Of a DNA stretch of 64,000 bases, positions 51,865 through 61,159 are shown piece by piece. The position numbers were made by a program, and so were the translations under genes. Source of the DNA: an uncultured Clostridia bacterium (GTDB lineage Bacteria; Bacillota; Clostridia; TANB77; CAG-508); contig CAKPPO010000006.1 in the NCBI GenBank assembly GCA_934177725.1, forward strand, positions 10,973 to 74,972. Direction: 5' to 3'. Position 1 is the first letter of the stretch. The number at the start of each line of letters is the position of its first letter. The notes beneath the pieces are model-generated. The model was given only the letters and a program-made list of their open reading frames with translations. It did no database searches and had not been told where the DNA came from.

Positions 51865-52830
51865 TTGATAGAAGTAAAGAATGTGACTAAAAAGTATGGA
51901 GATTTTATAGCTGTTGACAATATTAGTTTTACTATAAACGATGGAGAAGTAATAGGCTTTTTAGGGCCAAATGGTGCAGGTAAAAGCACAACTATGAATA
52001 TGATAACAGGGTTTATTGAACCAACAGAAGGAAATATTATAGTTAATGGTTTTGATATTATGAAGAAAGCCAAAAAAGCTAAAAAACAAATAGGATATAT
52101 GCCAGAAAATGTTCCTCTATATACAGAATTGACTGTAAAAGAATTTGTTTCTTATATGTCAGAATTAAAATTAGTAGAAAAAAAGAAAAGAAAACAAGAA
52201 ATAGAAAAAGTAATAAGAGAAACTGGATTAGAAGAAGTAGAAAATAAATTAATACGAAACTTGTCTAGAGGATATAAGCAAAGAGTAGGATTAGCAGGTG
52301 CTTTAGTAGGAAATCCAGAAGTTTTAATATTAGATGAACCAACTGTAGGATTAGATCCAAAACAAATTATAGAAATTAGAAATTTGATTAAAAACTTAGG
52401 TAAAAATCACACAGTAATATTAAGTTCTCACATCTTATCTGAAATAGGTCAAATATGTAAAAAGGTTATTATTTTAAATAAAGGAAAAATTGTAGCAATA
52501 GATACACCAGAAAATTTGGAAGATAAAACAAAGGAAAAAAATATACTATATGTCACTGTTGAAGATAAAGAAGAAAAAATGTTAAAAATGAAAGAAAAAA
52601 TAAAAGACATTGAGACATTAGAAATGATTAAGAACAATGAAGATGGAACAAAGCAATATAAAATAACATCGCAAGCTGAAAAAGATATAAGAAAAAAATT
52701 ATTTGAAATTTTGCCAAAAGAAGGAATTACGATTTTTGAACTAAAAAAGGCAGAAATAAGTTTAGAGGATGCATTTATAAAACTAGTAGACAAAGCTACG
52801 AGTAAAAGAGAAAAAGGAGGTAATAAATAA
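51865..52830 (+). CDS. ABC transporter ATP-binding protein, GldA-like
   Basis: 321 residues starting at TTG, with AAAAGGAGGAATAAAA upstream. Walker A FLGPNGAGKSTTMNMITGFI, Q-loop IGYMPENVPLYTELTVKEFV, signature LSRGYKQRVGLAGALVGNPE, Walker B LILDEPTVGLDPKQ and the H-loop SSHILSE are all intact. A roughly 100-residue C-terminal extension follows, as in GldA/NatA-type ATPases. It overlaps the permease start by 1 nt. Family knowledge: GldAFG transporters were named from gliding bacteria, but Firmicute versions have no defined substrate. Confidence 0.95.
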   Translation: MIEVKNVTKKYGDFIAVDNISFTINDGEVIGFLGPNGAGKSTTMNMITGFIEPTEGNIIVNGFDIMKKAKKAKKQIGYMPENVPLYTELTVKEFVSYMSELKLVEKKKRKQEIEKVIRETGLEEVENKLIRNLSRGYKQRVGLAGALVGNPEVLILDEPTVGLDPKQIIEIRNLIKNLGKNHTVILSSHILSEIGQICKKVIILNKGKIVAIDTPENLEDKTKEKNILYVTVEDKEEKMLKMKEKIKDIETLEMIKNNEDGTKQYKITSQAEKDIRKKLFEILPKEGITIFELKKAEISLEDAFIKLVDKATSKREKGGNK

Positions 52831-53513
52831 TGTGGGCAGTTATAAAAAAAGAATTTAAGTCTTATTTTTTATCACCTATAGGATATGTAGTAGTAGGGAT
52901 ATTATTATTTGTATCTAGTGTTTTCTTTTATATTATAAGTATACAAACAGGTTCAGTAGATTTAAGTTCATTATATTACTATATGGCAATATATGGACTT
53001 ATTATAGGAATACCAATATTGACAATGAGAATGTTTTCAGAAGAAAGAAAAAATGGAACAGAACAATTAATATTAACAACACCTATTAGTATAACAAAAG
53101 TAGTTTTAGGAAAGTTGATTGCAGCTTTAGGTGTTATAATAATTACATTAATAATTTCTTTGGGATATTATGCAATAGTAAGTAGTTTTGCAAATACAAA
53201 TATAATTCCAGTTATAACGGCTATGGTAGGATTTATTTTAGTAAGTGCAGCAGCAATATCAGTGGGAATGTTTGCTTCAAGCATTACAGAAAATCAAGTG
53301 ATTTCAGCTATAATTACAATTGCTTTTTTATTAATGTCAATATTTATGGAAAATATAAATGAAATATTTTCAAATATATCTATAGTACATTTTTATGAAA
53401 AATTTCCATCAGGAGTTATTTCATGGACAGAAGTTACAGGATTAATATCTTTTTCTATAGTATTTATTCTATTAACAATTCTTGTGATGCAAAGAAGAAA
53501 AACTGTTAAATAA
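52830..53513 (+). CDS. ABC transporter permease, GldF-like (ABC-2 type)
   Basis: 227 residues with about six membrane helices. It starts MWAVIKKEFKSYFLSPIGYV, typical for ABC-2 permeases (KKEFKSYFxSPIGYV). Conserved RMFSEERKNGTEQLILTTPI sits after the second helix. ATG overlaps the ATPase stop, so the two are translated together. It forms the membrane channel of the GldA-like transporter. Confidence 0.93.
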   Translation: MWAVIKKEFKSYFLSPIGYVVVGILLFVSSVFFYIISIQTGSVDLSSLYYYMAIYGLIIGIPILTMRMFSEERKNGTEQLILTTPISITKVVLGKLIAALGVIIITLIISLGYYAIVSSFANTNIIPVITAMVGFILVSAAAISVGMFASSITENQVISAIITIAFLLMSIFMENINEIFSNISIVHFYEKFPSGVISWTEVTGLISFSIVFILLTILVMQRRKTVK

Positions 53514-53539
53514 GAAAAAATATAGAAAGGAGTTTTAAA

Positions 53540-54985
53540 GTGAAAAAAATCGAAATTATTAAGAAGAAGTGGTTAAAAGATACATTTTTAACAATATTAC
53601 TAGTAGTTATAATTTTTACAATGTATTTTTTCATTAATTATGGAATAAAGAAATTAAATTTAGAAGATATAGATCTTACAACAGATAAAATTTATTCAAT
53701 ATCAGATGATACTACTGAAAAATTAGAAGATTTAGATGAGGATGTTAAAATAATATTAATAAATATGAGTGACTATGCATACTTAACAGACTTTACAAAT
53801 AAATATACACAATTGAATTCTCATATAAAAGTTGAAAAAATAGATGATTTAACTCAAAGACCTGATATAATGAGTGAATACGAAATAGAAGCAACAGAAA
53901 ATTTAATAATTGTAGAATCAGATAAGGCTGAAACTTATATTTCATTAAATGATTTGTATACGTATGACTATACAACAGGAGAACAGATAGATACAACAGA
54001 GGAGCAAATTACCAATGCTATAATTGAAGTTACATTAGAAGATAAGCCTTTAGTTTATTTTCTAGAAGGGCATAATTATTATGACGATAGCTATTTTCAA
54101 TTAGTAAAACAAGATATAACTTCAGAATCAAATGAAATTGAAAACTTAAATATCTTAACTAAAGGAAGTATACCAGAGGATTGCAGTTGCCTATTAATTA
54201 CAACTTTAAAAGAAGATATAACAGAAATGGAAAAAGATGCAATAATTGATTACAGTAGTAAGGGTGGAAAAATTTTACTACTAGCAAATGGAAACATATC
54301 AGGAATAAATACACCAAATTTTGACGAAATCTTAAACTTATACGGATTTAATCTTTCTACTGGAATATTGATGGAGCAAGATTCAGACAAAATGTTATAT
54401 AATTCTCCAGAGTTTATACTTTCAACGGTAGACAGTAGTATCTTAAGTAAGAATACAAAAATGAATATGAATTTATGTTTAATAGGTGCTAGTCAAATAA
54501 AATTTAAAGACGAAGCCGATCTAGAGAATTTGGGAATAACATATTCGACTATAGCAGAGACAAGTAGCGAGGCATTTTTAAGAAATAACTTTAATATAAC
54601 AAGTTCATCAAAAACAAATCAAGATATAGATGCAGGAGATAGTATAGTAGGTGCGCTTGTGACAAGAAGTTTAGAAGATGGAAATAGTGCAGAAATGATA
54701 GTTTACTCAAATGCTATATTTGCAACAAATCAAAAAGTAAATATTGGCAATAATTATGCAATGTATGCAAATAAACTTTGTAATAATGATGATATTGTAA
54801 ACGTCTCAATATCATATTTAACAAAGAGAACAGATACAATTACAATTAGAAAAGATTCAGATAGTGTAAGTTACACAGTAACACAAAAAGAACATAATGT
54901 AATAGTAGGAATAATATTCTTAGTACCAGCATTGATTATAATTTGTGGAATTATTGTATGGCAAATACGTAGAAGAAAAAAATAG
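53540..54985 (+). CDS. GldG-like auxiliary protein of the ABC transporter
   Basis: 481 residues starting at GTG, with AAAGGAGTTTTAAA upstream. An N-terminal membrane helix (TFLTILLVVIIFTMYFFINY) is followed by a large extracytoplasmic region and a C-terminal helix (VIVGIIFLVPALIIICGIIV) with a basic end, RRRKK. Typical GldG family stretches are DLTTDKIYSISDDTTEKLED, VYFLEGHNYYDDSYFQLVKQ and GKILLLANGNISGI. A DUF4340 protein often completes this operon, but none follows here; a terminator does. The role is to couple the transporter to an unknown extracellular substrate. Confidence 0.88.
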   Translation: MKKIEIIKKKWLKDTFLTILLVVIIFTMYFFINYGIKKLNLEDIDLTTDKIYSISDDTTEKLEDLDEDVKIILINMSDYAYLTDFTNKYTQLNSHIKVEKIDDLTQRPDIMSEYEIEATENLIIVESDKAETYISLNDLYTYDYTTGEQIDTTEEQITNAIIEVTLEDKPLVYFLEGHNYYDDSYFQLVKQDITSESNEIENLNILTKGSIPEDCSCLLITTLKEDITEMEKDAIIDYSSKGGKILLLANGNISGINTPNFDEILNLYGFNLSTGILMEQDSDKMLYNSPEFILSTVDSSILSKNTKMNMNLCLIGASQIKFKDEADLENLGITYSTIAETSSEAFLRNNFNITSSSKTNQDIDAGDSIVGALVTRSLEDGNSAEMIVYSNAIFATNQKVNIGNNYAMYANKLCNNDDIVNVSISYLTKRTDTITIRKDSDSVSYTVTQKEHNVIVGIIFLVPALIIICGIIVWQIRRRKK

Positions 54986-54993
54986 AATAAAAC

Positions 54994-55029
54994 AAAAAAT
55001 CTCTCATAAAATTGAATGAGAGATTTTTT
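54994..55029 (+). terminator. Terminator after the Gld-type operon
   Basis: AAAAAATCTCTCAT pairs with ATGAGAGATTTTTT. The T-run is also the first part of repeat copy B. Confidence 0.9.
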
Positions 55030-55133
55030 ATATTCTAGGAAAGTTATCATAGTATGATAACTTTCTGTAGAAGATAAATATGGCAGAAATTAGATTTTGT
55101 AGCAGTTTGCACTGCGTACAAAATCTTAATTCT
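55024..55133. repeat. Dispersed two-hairpin repeat, copy B (fuller copy)
   Basis: Nearly identical to 9683-9782. Hairpin 1: TTCTA-GG-AAAGTTATCATA, a single G, then TATGATAACTTT and TAGAA, essentially perfect. Hairpin 2: AGATTTTGTA and TACAAAATCT around GCAGTTTGCACTGCG. It contains an ATG that opens an in-frame but probably untranslated extension of the YkvI-like gene. Confidence 0.85.
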
Positions 55134-55160
55134 AGTTTTTTATATAGTAGGAGAAATAAC

Positions 55161-56174
55161 TTGAAAAATATAGCTAAAGTAATAATGGTTATAATGGGGA
55201 CTTTAATAGGTGCAGGTTTTGCTTCTGGTAGGGAAATATATTTATTCTTTTTAGAATATGGCTATTATGGAATAATGGGAATATTTATTTCTGGAATATT
55301 TACCAGTTTTATTATTTATATTGCTTTAAATAGAATAAATAACAAAAATATTAGTACATATTCGGAACTCCTAGAAAACAATAATAAAAATAAAAAGATA
55401 GGAATAGGAATAAATATAATAGTAAATGCGTTTTTACTTATTTCATTTTTTATTATGATAGCAGGATTTAGTGCATATATGAAACAAGCATACGAAATTC
55501 CAATTTATGCTTCTAGTTTTTTATTTGTACTAGTTTGTTACATTATTTTTAAGAAAAGTTTGCAGGGAATGATGAAAATAAATGAATATATTGTTCCTGT
55601 TTTATTATTTTTTATTGTGTTTTTAGGAATAAAAAATATTCCATACATAATAGAGAGTAAAGCAGTCCTTGAGATTGAAACAAAACAAGTAGGATTTATT
55701 ATAAATAGTCTTTTATATGCAAGTTATAATAGCATAATATTAATTCCAGTTTTAGTAAATATAAAAAAATATTATAATTCAAAAAAAGAAATAAAATTAA
55801 TATCAATTATTAGTGGGCTTTTTATAATAATATTATCACTTTGCATATATGGCTTATTATTAAGAGGACAATTTTTTGTAAAAGAATTAGAATTACCATT
55901 ACTTCAAATAATTTCTGAATTTGGGATAATATTTAAATATATTTATAGTTTTATAATAATTGCATCAATTCTTACATCAGCTATTTCAACAGGATATAGT
56001 TTTTTAGAAAATGTAAGTAAAAATAAAAGAAACTATCAAATAAACTTAATAATAATGTGCGTAGTAGGAGTGTTAGTTTCAAATATAGGTTTTTCAAATT
56101 TAGTACAAATTTTATATCCGTTATTTGGAATATTAGGTTTCATACAAATTATTTTTTTATTAAATAGAAAATAA
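55161..56174 (+). CDS. YkvI-like membrane transporter
   Basis: 337 residues from TTG 55161, with TAGGAGAAATAAC upstream. The upstream in-frame ATG at 55080 is inside repeat copy B and would add a non-family segment, so it is rejected. About ten membrane helices. The start KNIAKVIMVIMGTLIGAGFA followed by SGREIYLFFLEYG is the YkvI family hallmark and resembles helix 1 of LeuT-fold amino-acid transporters. The substrate is unknown. It is followed by the DUF5711 gene after 73 nt. Confidence 0.88.
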   Translation: MKNIAKVIMVIMGTLIGAGFASGREIYLFFLEYGYYGIMGIFISGIFTSFIIYIALNRINNKNISTYSELLENNNKNKKIGIGINIIVNAFLLISFFIMIAGFSAYMKQAYEIPIYASSFLFVLVCYIIFKKSLQGMMKINEYIVPVLLFFIVFLGIKNIPYIIESKAVLEIETKQVGFIINSLLYASYNSIILIPVLVNIKKYYNSKKEIKLISIISGLFIIILSLCIYGLLLRGQFFVKELELPLLQIISEFGIIFKYIYSFIIIASILTSAISTGYSFLENVSKNKRNYQINLIIMCVVGVLVSNIGFSNLVQILYPLFGILGFIQIIFLLNRK

Positions 56175-56247
56175 GCAAAAATACTTGAAAAAATCAATAA
56201 AAACTGATATAAAGGAATAAAAGAAAAATTAAAAATAGGAGTAACAA

Positions 56248-57444
56248 ATGAAAATAATTGGAATAGATGATAACCAAGAAAAGACAAAGCAATTAAACAA
56301 GAAAAAACTGATATTAGCAATTATTATAGGAATTATTGCAATAGCAATTATTGTACTTGTTTGTATATATATGGGAAATAGAGATTTTAGAGATTTTATA
56401 GACAAATATGTATTAATGAAAAATGTTACAGAAAACAATCTTAATTCTATTACATTAGATGAACCTGAAAATATACAAGTTTATGCATATGATAAATACA
56501 TAAGTATTTTTTCACAAAATAAGTTGGTAGGTTATAACTCTTCAGGAAAAAAGGAATATGAACTTTCAGTAGAAATGAGTGCCCCTATAATAGATACCAA
56601 TAATCGTTTCCTATTGATTGCTGAAAAGGGAAAACAAAAAATATATTTAATTTCCGGAAATAGCATAGTTTGGCAAAAGGATTTGGATGGAAATATAAGT
56701 AGAATAAATGTAAATAAAAATGGCTATGTATCTGTTATACTAACAGGAACAACATATAAATCAATAATTCAAACATTTGATAATCAGGGAAATGAAATAT
56801 TTAAAACATATTTATCTAGTTCAATAGCTACGGATAGTGACATATCAGCAGATAATAGATATTTAAGTTTTGCAGAGATAAGTACAAATGGAACAGTAGC
56901 ACAATCTAGAATAAAAACAATTTCAATTCAAGAAGCAAAAGAAAAGGAAAAGAAATCAGAAACTATTATTAACAATGTAACAACTCAAAGTGATAGCACA
57001 ATATTAAACTTAAAATATCAAGATTCAAATAGATTAATTTGTATGTATGATGATTCAATTCACTCAATACAAAATGGAACAGATGAGGAATTATTTAGTT
57101 TAAAAGAAGATGGGCAGAAAGTTGTTTTTGCGGATGTAGAATTAAATAATTATGCATTTAGAATATTAGAAAAAAATTCATTACTAAATACACAAAGTAC
57201 AGTTGAATTTATGAATGTGGGAAGTAAAAAAACAAATATTTACACAGTCGATAGTGTTATAAAAGAAGTATATGTTAATAGCAATTTGATAGCTTTAAAC
57301 TTAGGATCAGAGGTATATTTTGTAGGAACAAATGGATGGCTTAATAAAAAATACACATCAAGCCAAGAAGTTAGAAAAATAGTTATGAACAATGAATTTG
57401 CAGGAATCGTTTATAGAGATAAAATAGAAATTATAGATTTATAA
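56248..57444 (+). CDS. DUF5711-like membrane-anchored protein (beta-propeller type)
   Basis: 398 residues. A basic N-terminus with one membrane helix (LILAIIIGIIAIAIIVLVCI) precedes an extracytoplasmic region of repeated short strands: PENIQVYAYDKYISIFSQNK, GKQKIYLISGNSIVWQKDLD, LICMYDDSIHSIQNGTDEEL and LIALNLGSEVYFVGTNGWLN. This pattern is typical of beta-propellers and of the DUF5711 family as I know it. Function unknown. It is next to cvpA-like and LCP genes, which suggests an envelope role. AATAGGAGTAACAA precedes the ATG. Confidence 0.75.
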   Translation: MKIIGIDDNQEKTKQLNKKKLILAIIIGIIAIAIIVLVCIYMGNRDFRDFIDKYVLMKNVTENNLNSITLDEPENIQVYAYDKYISIFSQNKLVGYNSSGKKEYELSVEMSAPIIDTNNRFLLIAEKGKQKIYLISGNSIVWQKDLDGNISRINVNKNGYVSVILTGTTYKSIIQTFDNQGNEIFKTYLSSSIATDSDISADNRYLSFAEISTNGTVAQSRIKTISIQEAKEKEKKSETIINNVTTQSDSTILNLKYQDSNRLICMYDDSIHSIQNGTDEELFSLKEDGQKVVFADVELNNYAFRILEKNSLLNTQSTVEFMNVGSKKTNIYTVDSVIKEVYVNSNLIALNLGSEVYFVGTNGWLNKKYTSSQEVRKIVMNNEFAGIVYRDKIEIIDL

Positions 57445-57497
57445 AAATAAATGAAGAAAGGAGAGTATGATTATTTAAATATCATACAAGGTAAAAA

Positions 57498-58154
57498 ATG
57501 TCTATTATAATTGATTTAATAATTGTAGGAATTATATTATTATGTGTAGGCTTAGGCTATAAAAAAGGATTAGCCAAATGCGCAATAAAAATATTATCAT
57601 TTGTTATAGCATTAGTTGTTGTAGCAATTTTGTACAAACCAGTAAGCAATTTAGTTATACAAAATACAGAAATAGATGAGAACATCCAAAATTCTGTTAT
57701 TAATTTAATAGGAAAGGATGTATCTGAAGAAGGAAAAGTAAAAGAAGACTCAAATCTTCCAAAAACAATGGTAGAGCATATAAATAAAGAGGTAGAAAAT
57801 GCAGTAGGAGAAGCGAGAGATAATATAGTAAAAAATGTAGCTCAAGAAATATCTGTTGTAACTATAAATATTGCAGTAGCAATTGCATTATTCATACTTG
57901 TAAGAATAGCATTAATATTTGTAAGTGCTTTATCAAAAATAATAACAGACTTACCAGTTATTAAACAAGTAGATAAATTAGGAGGAATTGTTTATGGACT
58001 ATTAAAAGCAGGAATTATAATATTTGCAATATTTGCGTTTATTTCATTTATTAGTCCAATGATAGAACAAACAGGAATAGTAGTAGCAATAAATAAATCA
58101 TTTATAGGTGGAATGCTATATAATAACAATTTGTTATTAAAAATAATATTTTAA
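57498..58154 (+). CDS. CvpA-family membrane protein
   Basis: 218 residues with four hydrophobic segments (about 2-20, 25-47, 125-150, 175-200). The N-terminal IDLIIVGIILLCVGLGYKKG and the central IKQVDKLGGIVYGLLKAGII are CvpA signatures. CvpA proteins affect colicin V export, stress tolerance or cell-wall processes; the mechanism is unsettled. The family's central extracellular loop is larger here, with an acidic region (IDENIQNSVINLIGKDVSEE). AAGGTAAAAA precedes the ATG. It is probably co-transcribed with the DUF5711 gene. Confidence 0.9.
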   Translation: MSIIIDLIIVGIILLCVGLGYKKGLAKCAIKILSFVIALVVVAILYKPVSNLVIQNTEIDENIQNSVINLIGKDVSEEGKVKEDSNLPKTMVEHINKEVENAVGEARDNIVKNVAQEISVVTINIAVAIALFILVRIALIFVSALSKIITDLPVIKQVDKLGGIVYGLLKAGIIIFAIFAFISFISPMIEQTGIVVAINKSFIGGMLYNNNLLLKIIF

Positions 58155-58163
58155 GATAAAGTA

Positions 58164-58206
58164 AAAACTTCTATTAGATGAAAGTCGATAGAAGTTTTTA
58201 TTTTTG
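58164..58206 (+). terminator. Terminator after the cvpA-like gene
   Basis: AAAAACTTCTAT (58164-58175) pairs with ATAGAAGTTTTT (58189-58200), followed by more T. Confidence 0.85.
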
Positions 58207-58251
58207 CAGAGCAAAAAAATATTTTGAAACATAAAAAATGCATAAAAATTA

Positions 58252-58280
58252 TTGATATTTTCTCTTTTGTTTGTTATACT
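58252..58280 (+). promoter_or_regulatory. LCP gene promoter
   Basis: TTGATA (58252-58257), 17 nt, TATACT (58275-58280). It lies downstream of an in-frame ATG (58224) and just upstream of the favoured TTG start (58311), which argues against the longer protein. Confidence 0.75.
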
Positions 58281-58310
58281 TTTACTATGCCAAATTTGGG
58301 AGTGAATAAA

Positions 58311-59678
58311 TTGAAAAAAGAAGCAAAAGTTGATAATAAAAATAAGAATAATAAAAAGAAAAAAAGTGTAGTAGGAAAGATATTTAAATTTATATTATTA
58401 CTATTATTAATAGCAATAATAGTATATGTAATAAATTTTGCAATTCAATACTTTAAACATACTAAAAATATGGAAGGTAAAGAATATGATCCATTATCTG
58501 CAGTAGCATTAGGAATTGATCCTCAAAAATTGAAGGAAGTAGAAAGACTTAATGTTTTAATATTAGGAGAAAGTGGTATACCAGGGGAAGACTATAAATT
58601 AACAGATAGTATAATGGTAGCATCTTATAACCCACAAACACAACAAGCATCTTTATTATCTATTCCTAGAGATACATATGTAGGAAAAAAAGACAAAAAT
58701 ACAGCTACATCAAATTACTTAGCTAGCTATAAAATAAACACAGTATATCGTAATGGAACTAATATTCCAGAAACAATAGAATGCGTTAATAATATTACAG
58801 GTTTAAATTTGGACAAGTATTTATTAATAGATACAGATGCAATAATAGAAGTAGTAGATGCAATTGGTGGAGTAACATTTGATGTTCCAATAGACATGGA
58901 TTATGATGATCCAGCACAAGATTTACACATTCATCTAAAAGCAGGCGAACAACTAATAGATGGAGAAAAAGCAGAACAATTACTTCGTTTCCGTCATAAT
59001 AATGATGGAACAAGTTATCCTTCAGAATATGGGGACAATGACATAGGAAGAATGAGAACACAAAGAGAATTTATACAAGTAACAGCAAAACAACTATTAA
59101 GAGTTGAAAACGTAACAAAAGTTTTAAATTTAATGGATATAGTATTTAAAAATGTAAAAACAAATTTAGATATGGAAACTTTAAAATATTATATACCATA
59201 TATATTCAAATTTAATACATCAAATATAGTATCAGACACACTTCCAGGAACACCTGAAAAATGCAATGGAATATGGATTTACACAGCAGATAAAACACAA
59301 ACAAAACAAGTAATACAAGACTTATTTACAGATAAAATAGTAGAAGAAGAAAAAAATGAAGAAAGTACAAGTACAAATACAACAGATGGAGAAAATACAA
59401 CTAAAGAAAGTAAAGAAATTACAATAGAATTGCTTAATGGTACAGGAGACAAAGAAATTTTAACAGAAGTAAAAGAAAAATTAAAAGAAAAAGGCTATGT
59501 AGTAAGCAAAAGTGGAACAACTTCTTCAACAGATAAAACAACAATAATAAATAGAACAAGTCAATCAAATCAAAAATCAAAAGATATTAAACAATTATTA
59601 GGGGTAGGAACTATTACAAGTGGTTCAGATAATACAAAAGTTGATTTTACTATTATTATTGGAAAAGATTATAAATAG
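58311..59678 (+). CDS. LytR-CpsA-Psr (LCP) family glycopolymer transferase with C-terminal LytR_C domain
   Basis: 455 residues from TTG 58311, with GGGAGTG 6 nt upstream. A Lys-rich cytoplasmic N-terminus and a single membrane helix (KFILLLLLIAIIVYVINFAI) lead into the LCP domain: LNVLILGESGIPGEDYKLTD, SIMVASYNPQTQQASLLSIP then RDTYV, YLLIDTDAIIEVVDAIGGVT and QLLRFRHNNDGT...DNDIGRMRTQREFI, with the catalytic Arg and Asp residues. A Ser/Thr/Glu-rich linker joins the C-terminal LytR_C domain (ITIELLNGTGDKEILTEVKE). LCP enzymes attach teichoic acid or capsule polymers to peptidoglycan. Confidence 0.95.
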   Translation: MKKEAKVDNKNKNNKKKKSVVGKIFKFILLLLLIAIIVYVINFAIQYFKHTKNMEGKEYDPLSAVALGIDPQKLKEVERLNVLILGESGIPGEDYKLTDSIMVASYNPQTQQASLLSIPRDTYVGKKDKNTATSNYLASYKINTVYRNGTNIPETIECVNNITGLNLDKYLLIDTDAIIEVVDAIGGVTFDVPIDMDYDDPAQDLHIHLKAGEQLIDGEKAEQLLRFRHNNDGTSYPSEYGDNDIGRMRTQREFIQVTAKQLLRVENVTKVLNLMDIVFKNVKTNLDMETLKYYIPYIFKFNTSNIVSDTLPGTPEKCNGIWIYTADKTQTKQVIQDLFTDKIVEEEKNEESTSTNTTDGENTTKESKEITIELLNGTGDKEILTEVKEKLKEKGYVVSKSGTTSSTDKTTIINRTSQSNQKSKDIKQLLGVGTITSGSDNTKVDFTIIIGKDYK

Positions 59679-59697
59679 AAAATTAAATAAAAATAAA

Positions 59698-59729
59698 GGG
59701 CTTAGATTTATTTTCTAAGCTCTTTTTTA
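59698..59729. terminator. Terminator between the LCP and carboxypeptidase genes
   Basis: GGGCTTAGA pairs with TCTAAGCTC, followed by T6 on the + strand. The minus strand also carries T-rich sequence, so it may serve both convergent genes. Confidence 0.8.
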
Positions 59730-59775
59730 TTTAATATTATTTTTTTAGAATTTGTATAGTGATTTAATAATAAAA

Positions 59776-61101
59776 TTAGTTTTGCCAATATAAGTAGTTA
59801 TCCTTGTCATTTCTTTTAGAAGAGTTTTTCTTTTTAGATTTTCTTTTCTTTTTCTTCTTATTTGACTTTATCAATTTATTTAAAAATAGTAAAACTAGAA
59901 TGATTGATAATATAGTTAAAAATGTTGTAAAAAAGTTTGATTTTTCTACATCTTTTCCTGCTAATAAATTTGAAGTATAAGTATTTCCATCTATATCATA
60001 AGTAATAGTTCCAATAACAGAATTCTTTTGAATAGGTGCTTCTAAGTTAGCAGAGAGTTCAACTTTTGGAGTAATAGAACTTATATTAGTATCTTTTTTC
60101 AATAACAAAGTTATTTTATCTTGAACAATTAAATCTAAATGTTTAGTAGCAAGTGAAGCATTAGAAACATCAACTTGTTTCAAAACACTGTTTTCTTCAT
60201 TAATAGTATAAGTTTTATAATTGTCAAAAGCATAATCAAATAAAGTTTTACAATCAATAAATCTTGCACTTAAGCCATTTTCTAATTTTTCAGCTCCAAG
60301 AATTACAACAATATACTCCACATCATCCTTTTTAGCACTTGCAACAATACAATTACCAGCGGCATTAGTATAGCCAGTTTTAATACCAGTTGTGTATGAA
60401 TAATAGTAATTATCTACGCTATCTCTATCATCAGGAGCAAGAAGTTCATTCGTAGTCTTAAAATAACGAGTTGGTTCCGGAAATTTATTTGTAGCAGGAA
60501 GAGTGTACTTTGTAGTAGAAACAATTTTTCTAAAAGTTTCATTTTGCATAGCATATCTTCCCATTAAAGCTAAATCATAAGCTGTAGTGTAATGATTTTC
60601 ATTATGAATTCCGTTAGGATTAACAAAATTTGTATCTTTACAACCAATTTCCAAAGCTTTTGTATTCATCATAGTAGCAAAACTACTAACAGAACCTGCA
60701 ATATGTTCGGCTAAAACATTTGCAGCATCATTTGCAGAAGGAATTAAAAGAACATTAAGCAATTGTTCTATAGTAAGTATTTCACCTTCTTTTAAATATG
60801 CATGTGAGTAGCCAACAGGAACTGTGTAAATAGCTTCGTGGCTAACAGTTGCAGTGTCTGTTAATTTACAATTTTCTAAAGTAAGAATTGCAGTCATTAT
60901 TTTAGTAGTGCTAGCAGGGTAAACTCTTTCATATGCATCTTTTTCATAAATAATTTTTCCAGTAGAACTTTCCATTAACAAACAATGTGGAGAGTAAGTA
61001 GTTATATCTACATTACCAGCAAAGGAGGTGGTAGAAAAAATAGATATTACAAAAGATAAAATAAATATAAATATTATAAGTTTTCTATTTTGGGCTTTCA
61101 T
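59776..61101 (-). CDS. D-alanyl-D-alanine carboxypeptidase (DacF/PBP5 family)
   Basis: 441 residues from ATG 61101, with GAGGA 5 nt upstream; an ATG at 61113 overlaps the RBS. A signal peptide (KLIIFIFILSFVISIFSTTS) is followed by the serine peptidase domain: SxxK in VYPASTTKIMTAILTLENC, SxN in LIPSANDAANVLAEHI and KTG in GIKTGYTNAAGNCIVASAKK. The PBP5_C-type domain follows. Unusually, the protein ends with a membrane helix (FLTILSIILVLLFLNKLIKS) and a long Lys-rich tail (KKKKKRKSKKKNSSKRNDKD) instead of the usual amphipathic anchor. It trims the terminal D-Ala of peptidoglycan stem peptides. DacF-type members act in spore cortex formation. Confidence 0.94.
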   Translation of the reverse strand: MKAQNRKLIIFIFILSFVISIFSTTSFAGNVDITTYSPHCLLMESSTGKIIYEKDAYERVYPASTTKIMTAILTLENCKLTDTATVSHEAIYTVPVGYSHAYLKEGEILTIEQLLNVLLIPSANDAANVLAEHIAGSVSSFATMMNTKALEIGCKDTNFVNPNGIHNENHYTTAYDLALMGRYAMQNETFRKIVSTTKYTLPATNKFPEPTRYFKTTNELLAPDDRDSVDNYYYSYTTGIKTGYTNAAGNCIVASAKKDDVEYIVVILGAEKLENGLSARFIDCKTLFDYAFDNYKTYTINEENSVLKQVDVSNASLATKHLDLIVQDKITLLLKKDTNISSITPKVELSANLEAPIQKNSVIGTITYDIDGNTYTSNLLAGKDVEKSNFFTTFLTILSIILVLLFLNKLIKSNKKKKKRKSKKKNSSKRNDKDNYLYWQN

Positions 61102-61159
61102 ATTTTTCCTCATTTCTTTGTTTATATTTTATTATTTGTCTTGTTCATTTATGTTACTA

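Noticed and set aside
55080..55160. ATG 55080 as the true start of the YkvI-like transporter
   Set aside because: It lies in a dispersed repeat and adds a non-family segment; TTG 55161 has a proper RBS and gives the family N-terminus.
58224..58310. ATG 58224 as the LCP protein start
   Set aside because: A consensus promoter (58252-58280) lies inside this segment, and the TTG at 58311 has a good RBS.
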